Positions 5,307 through 7,585 of a stretch of 7,585 bases of DNA are shown in pieces (position 1 is the first letter of the stretch; the number at the start of each line of letters is the position of its first letter). Below the pieces are notes generated by a model. The model saw only the letters and a list, made by a program, of their open reading frames with translations, did not search any database and was not told the DNA's origin. A program made the position numbers and the translations under genes. The DNA comes from Cyanobacteria bacterium UBA791. Its GTDB lineage: Bacteria > Cyanobacteriota > Vampirovibrionia > Gastranaerophilales > Gastranaerophilaceae. The stretch covers positions 9,412-16,996 of the forward strand of contig DBIX01000006.1 of NCBI GenBank assembly GCA_002297005.1. The letters are read 5' to 3'.

Positions 5307-6491
5307 CTATTGATTTTCATTCTCTTTATTAAGAGCTTTTCTCAATTCAGTTGGAGAAACACTTACACCAACTTCTTTTGCAATCTCACTCACTAAATCA
5401 TACGTTATTTGCTGATTATTACTTTTTATTGCATCAACAATTTTTGATACTTCAGGCGAACCTGATTTCATACTTTCAACAATTTTTGCAATAACAGAAT
5501 TTACTTTCTTTTCTGGAGTATCTGTTTGAGAGAAAAGATAATTTTGTTTAGTAAATTCAACGCTTGGAGTTATAGTTGCTTTGTTTGTTGTAGTAGTTTC
5601 TGCAACACTTGAAGTATCATTTGTTTCGTTACTATATACTACATTGTTACTTGTAACATTTCCAAACAAGCTAGGAGTTGGTGCTGAATATGCTCTATAA
5701 TTTGAGCCAGCACCATACGTAGGGTCATCTGTTCTTACTACAAGGTTATCAACATTTTCTGGTACACTCGTTTCAGGATTGTATGGTTTACCCTCTCTGT
5801 AAGGGTTTGTATAAACAGTTTCGCCATCTCGTTGTGCATATTCAGTCCAAGTCTTATCATAGAATAATTGCAAATCTATCTTCATACTTGTAAGAGAGTT
5901 TTCTATAGCATCTAAAAGACCTATCACAACATTGTACTCATTTATACCATTTGCATAATCTTCCATTGTTAAACCATCTACAAGATTAAGACTTCTAGTT
6001 CCGTCTTCTTCAAGTTTATAGTATTTTGAGTGAAATGCTTCCTTTTGTGCTTCAATTTCCATTCTTTTTTGGTTAATTTCACCAATTTTCTTAGAAACTA
6101 TATTATATTGGTCTTCAACATTAGTATGTACTTCTGAAGTACATACAACACCGCCACCTGCTTCGGCATCTTTTTTCAATGTATCTTGAATGCCTTTTTC
6201 TATTACACTTGCATAATTCTTCATTGCATCCAAGAATTTTCCAACAATAGATTCTTTACCATTTTTCTTGTAATTTTCATATTCTTCAACAAATTTGTCA
6301 AAAGAAGTTGAATCAACTACTGATAAATCAACAGTATCAACCATTTTCTTTAAATTTTCTGTGGAAGATTTATCAGTAAAATCTGTAGTCTGTAATTTAT
6401 AAGATAATTCTTTTGCATCATCTATCTGCTGTTTAACTTTTGAATAATCTACACCCGAATTATATGAACCTATACCATTTGATAATGACAT
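5307..6491 (-). CDS. Unrecognised 394-residue protein, possibly a late flagellar or motility protein
   Basis: I do not recognise this family. The protein is soluble-looking, with no signal peptide and no transmembrane segment. Residues 15-115 are helical and charged. Residues 124-215 form a probable coiled coil (for example KKIGEINQKRMEIEAQKEAF). Residues 222-315 are a low-complexity, Pro/Ser/Thr/Asn/Tyr-rich linker including a run of threonines (299-302). Residues 325-390 form a compact helical C-terminal domain with VNSVIAKIVESM. There is a single cysteine (C117). The small-polar N-terminus MSLSNGIGSYNSG would suit a type III export signal, but this is weak. The start is firm: AGGAG at 6499-6503 with 7-nt spacing. 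A sigma-28-like promoter lies just upstream (6528-6555), so a flagellar role is a reasonable guess. The gene is monocistronic and shares a terminator with convergent rmuC. Confidence 0.85.
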   Translation of the reverse strand: MSLSNGIGSYNSGVDYSKVKQQIDDAKELSYKLQTTDFTDKSSTENLKKMVDTVDLSVVDSTSFDKFVEEYENYKKNGKESIVGKFLDAMKNYASVIEKGIQDTLKKDAEAGGGVVCTSEVHTNVEDQYNIVSKKIGEINQKRMEIEAQKEAFHSKYYKLEEDGTRSLNLVDGLTMEDYANGINEYNVVIGLLDAIENSLTSMKIDLQLFYDKTWTEYAQRDGETVYTNPYREGKPYNPETSVPENVDNLVVRTDDPTYGAGSNYRAYSAPTPSLFGNVTSNNVVYSNETNDTSSVAETTTTNKATITPSVEFTKQNYLFSQTDTPEKKVNSVIAKIVESMKSGSPEVSKIVDAIKSNNQQITYDLVSEIAKEVGVSVSPTELRKALNKENENQ

Positions 6492-6527
6492 TACAATACT
6501 CCTAAATATATTTTAATCTTATTTATA

Positions 6528-6555
6528 TCATCGGATAAACATTTTTAAAACTTTA
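6528..6555 (-). promoter_or_regulatory. Sigma-28 (FliA/SigD)-like promoter for the 394-residue gene
   Basis: On the minus strand TAAAGTTT (TAAA at 6552-6555) is followed, 16 nt after TAAA, by TCCGATGA (6528-6535). The flagellar sigma consensus is TAAA, about 15 nt, GCCGATAA (or GCCGATAT for SigD). The CCGAT core is intact, 6 of 8 bases of the -10 match, and the spacer is 1 nt long. A competing sigma-70 reading exists just upstream: GTAACA (6583-6588), 17 nt, TATAAT (6560-6565). Confidence 0.45.
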
Positions 6556-6591
6556 ATCAATTATAAGAATACCTTTATATTCTGTTACATA

Positions 6592-6624
6592 AAAAAAGTC
6601 CCCGTTAAAAACAGGAACTTTTTT
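6592..6624 (-). terminator. Terminator of the GGDEF gene, paired only on the minus strand
   Basis: A 15-bp stem joins 6592-6606 with 6610-6624 around a 3-nt loop, followed on the minus strand by a U-run. Two positions (6600/6616 and 6603/6613) pair only as G-U wobbles in minus-strand RNA and would be C-A mismatches in plus-strand RNA. This fits its place just past the GGDEF stop at 6646. Confidence 0.85.
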
Positions 6625-6645
6625 ATTTTATAAATATTTAAACTA

Positions 6646-7518
6646 TTAATACTCTAAGTTAATTTGAGAGAATTGAATAATTTTATTTTTACCACGTCTT
6701 TTAGCGTTGTAAAGAGCATGCTCTGCATATCTGATGATTGTATTAGCATCTTCTTCAACGTTTGGTAAGCATGGGTAAGTTGAAATACCACCTGAAATTG
6801 TGATTGGGTGTCTTTCTTCTTCACCAGCTGGAATAAATTCCATTTTTTCAATATCTCTTCTGAATCTTTCAGCAAATAAGAAGGCATTGTCTTCAGATGT
6901 GTTTGGAAGAATTAAGATAAATTCTTCATCACCGTATCTAGTCAATACATCTTCTTTTCTTACCATTTGTTTTAATTTTTCAGCAAGATTCTTTAATAGA
7001 ACGTCACCCCATTCATAACCATACATATCGTTTACAACTTTAAAGAAGTCAATATCAAATAACAAGCATGATAATGGAGTTTTGTAACGTCTTGCACGAG
7101 CAATTTCTTGGTCTAAACGTTCTTGTAAGTATTTTCTATTATGTAAACCTGTTAATTCGTCTGTTGTTGAAACTTTATTGATTTTATCTTTGTATTCTTT
7201 GATTTTCAACATTGAACGAACTCTGATAATTAATTCGTCTTTGTTTACTGGAGCTGAAATAAAGTCATAGCTTTCTGCTCTAACTGTAACGTCTGTAAAT
7301 ACAGGACCTACAAACAATACAGGAACTTTGAATTTTGTAACCATTAATTCATCTTTTAAATTTGGTACATCTTCAATGATGATTAAGCTAGGAACTACGC
7401 CCTCGTAATCTTTTAATGTATCAGCTGCTTCAACACGAACATTGATATCTTCGATACCTTGCAACATTTCCATTAATGTTGATTCGTTTTTTGTTGTATA
7501 AATTGCAATATTACTCAT
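6646..7518 (-). CDS. Degenerate receiver-GGDEF protein with variant GDEEF active-site motif
   Basis: This 290-residue protein has a receiver-like N-terminal domain (about 2-108) and a C-terminal GGDEF domain (about 118-285). The receiver keeps the fold pattern (SLIIIEDVP 44-52, VPVLFVG 65-71, APVNKDELIIRVRSML 89-104) but lacks the acidic pair, has E49 at the phosphoacceptor position and A89 where the conserved lysine is expected. It is probably not phosphorylated. The GGDEF domain has TDELTGLHNRKYL (119-131), the metal and nucleotide residues FDIDFFKVVND (154-164) and the inhibitory-site RKED (187-190), five residues before the signature. The signature reads G196-D-E-E-F200 instead of GG(D/E)EF. 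Canonical enzymes make c-di-GMP from GTP; here activity is doubtful. The start is supported by GGAGAG at 7523-7528. It has its own promoter and terminator. Confidence 0.9.
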   Translation of the reverse strand: MSNIAIYTTKNESTLMEMLQGIEDINVRVEAADTLKDYEGVVPSLIIIEDVPNLKDELMVTKFKVPVLFVGPVFTDVTVRAESYDFISAPVNKDELIIRVRSMLKIKEYKDKINKVSTTDELTGLHNRKYLQERLDQEIARARRYKTPLSCLLFDIDFFKVVNDMYGYEWGDVLLKNLAEKLKQMVRKEDVLTRYGDEEFILILPNTSEDNAFLFAERFRRDIEKMEFIPAGEEERHPITISGGISTYPCLPNVEEDANTIIRYAEHALYNAKRRGKNKIIQFSQINLEY

Positions 7519-7554
7519 TTAACTCTCCATCTGTTACTAGTTGATGTCTTTTTA

Positions 7555-7583
7555 ATTATATATTAATAATATAAAAAATACAA
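7555..7583 (-). promoter_or_regulatory. Housekeeping promoter for the GGDEF gene
   Basis: On the minus strand TTGTAT (7578-7583) is followed by a 17-nt spacer and a perfect TATAAT (7555-7560). The start site would be near 7548, giving a leader of about 30 nt that contains the GGAGAG ribosome site at 7523-7528. There is no flagellar-sigma motif here. Confidence 0.65.
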
Positions 7584-7585
7584 TG

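Noticed and set aside
6654..7018. Overlapping open frames on both strands inside the GGDEF gene.
   Set aside because: Both are out-of-frame shadows of a well-supported gene with recognisable motifs.

Overview
The window is AT-rich and reads like a chromosomal motility neighbourhood of a flagellated, low-GC bacterium. The lineage is an inference. The GTAG-plus-hairpin repeats next to fliE resemble motifs common in cyanobacterial genomes, and low GC together with flagella and many intrinsic terminators would suit a gut Vampirovibrionia/Gastranaerophilales-like organism (the non-photosynthetic relatives of Cyanobacteria). Nothing in the window proves this.

Layout. Positions 1-378 hold no gene. 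They contain a 130-bp element with four perfectly abutting inverted repeats (99-228), a GC-rich terminator hairpin (271-295) and two tandem REP-like units (314-374). From 3920 down to 379 on the minus strand lie a NarL/LuxR-type response regulator, a soluble histidine kinase, flgB, flgC and fliE. The last four genes are tightly spaced (11, 39 and 48 bp) and look like one operon. The regulator-kinase gap is 87 bp and carries two interleaved 10-bp inverted repeats. Divergent from the regulator is rmuC (4167-5261, plus strand), which ends in a symmetric terminator shared with a convergent minus-strand gene for an unrecognised 394-residue protein (5307-6491). The last gene (6646-7518, minus) encodes a degenerate receiver fused to a GGDEF domain whose signature reads GDEEF.

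How the genes fit together. FlgB and FlgC are proximal rod proteins, and FliE joins the MS ring to the rod, so this operon supplies the first axial parts assembled after the export gate. A soluble kinase directly upstream, with a NarL-type regulator before it, suggests local control of flagellar assembly. The 394-residue gene has a sigma-28-like promoter (TAAA, 16 nt, TCCGATGA), which would place it among late flagellar or motility genes, although its product is not recognised. The GGDEF protein may link c-di-GMP to this switch. Its altered active-site motif and intact RxxD inhibitory site make a c-di-GMP receptor role at least as plausible as synthesis. RmuC is a general DNA-maintenance protein and probably only a neighbour.
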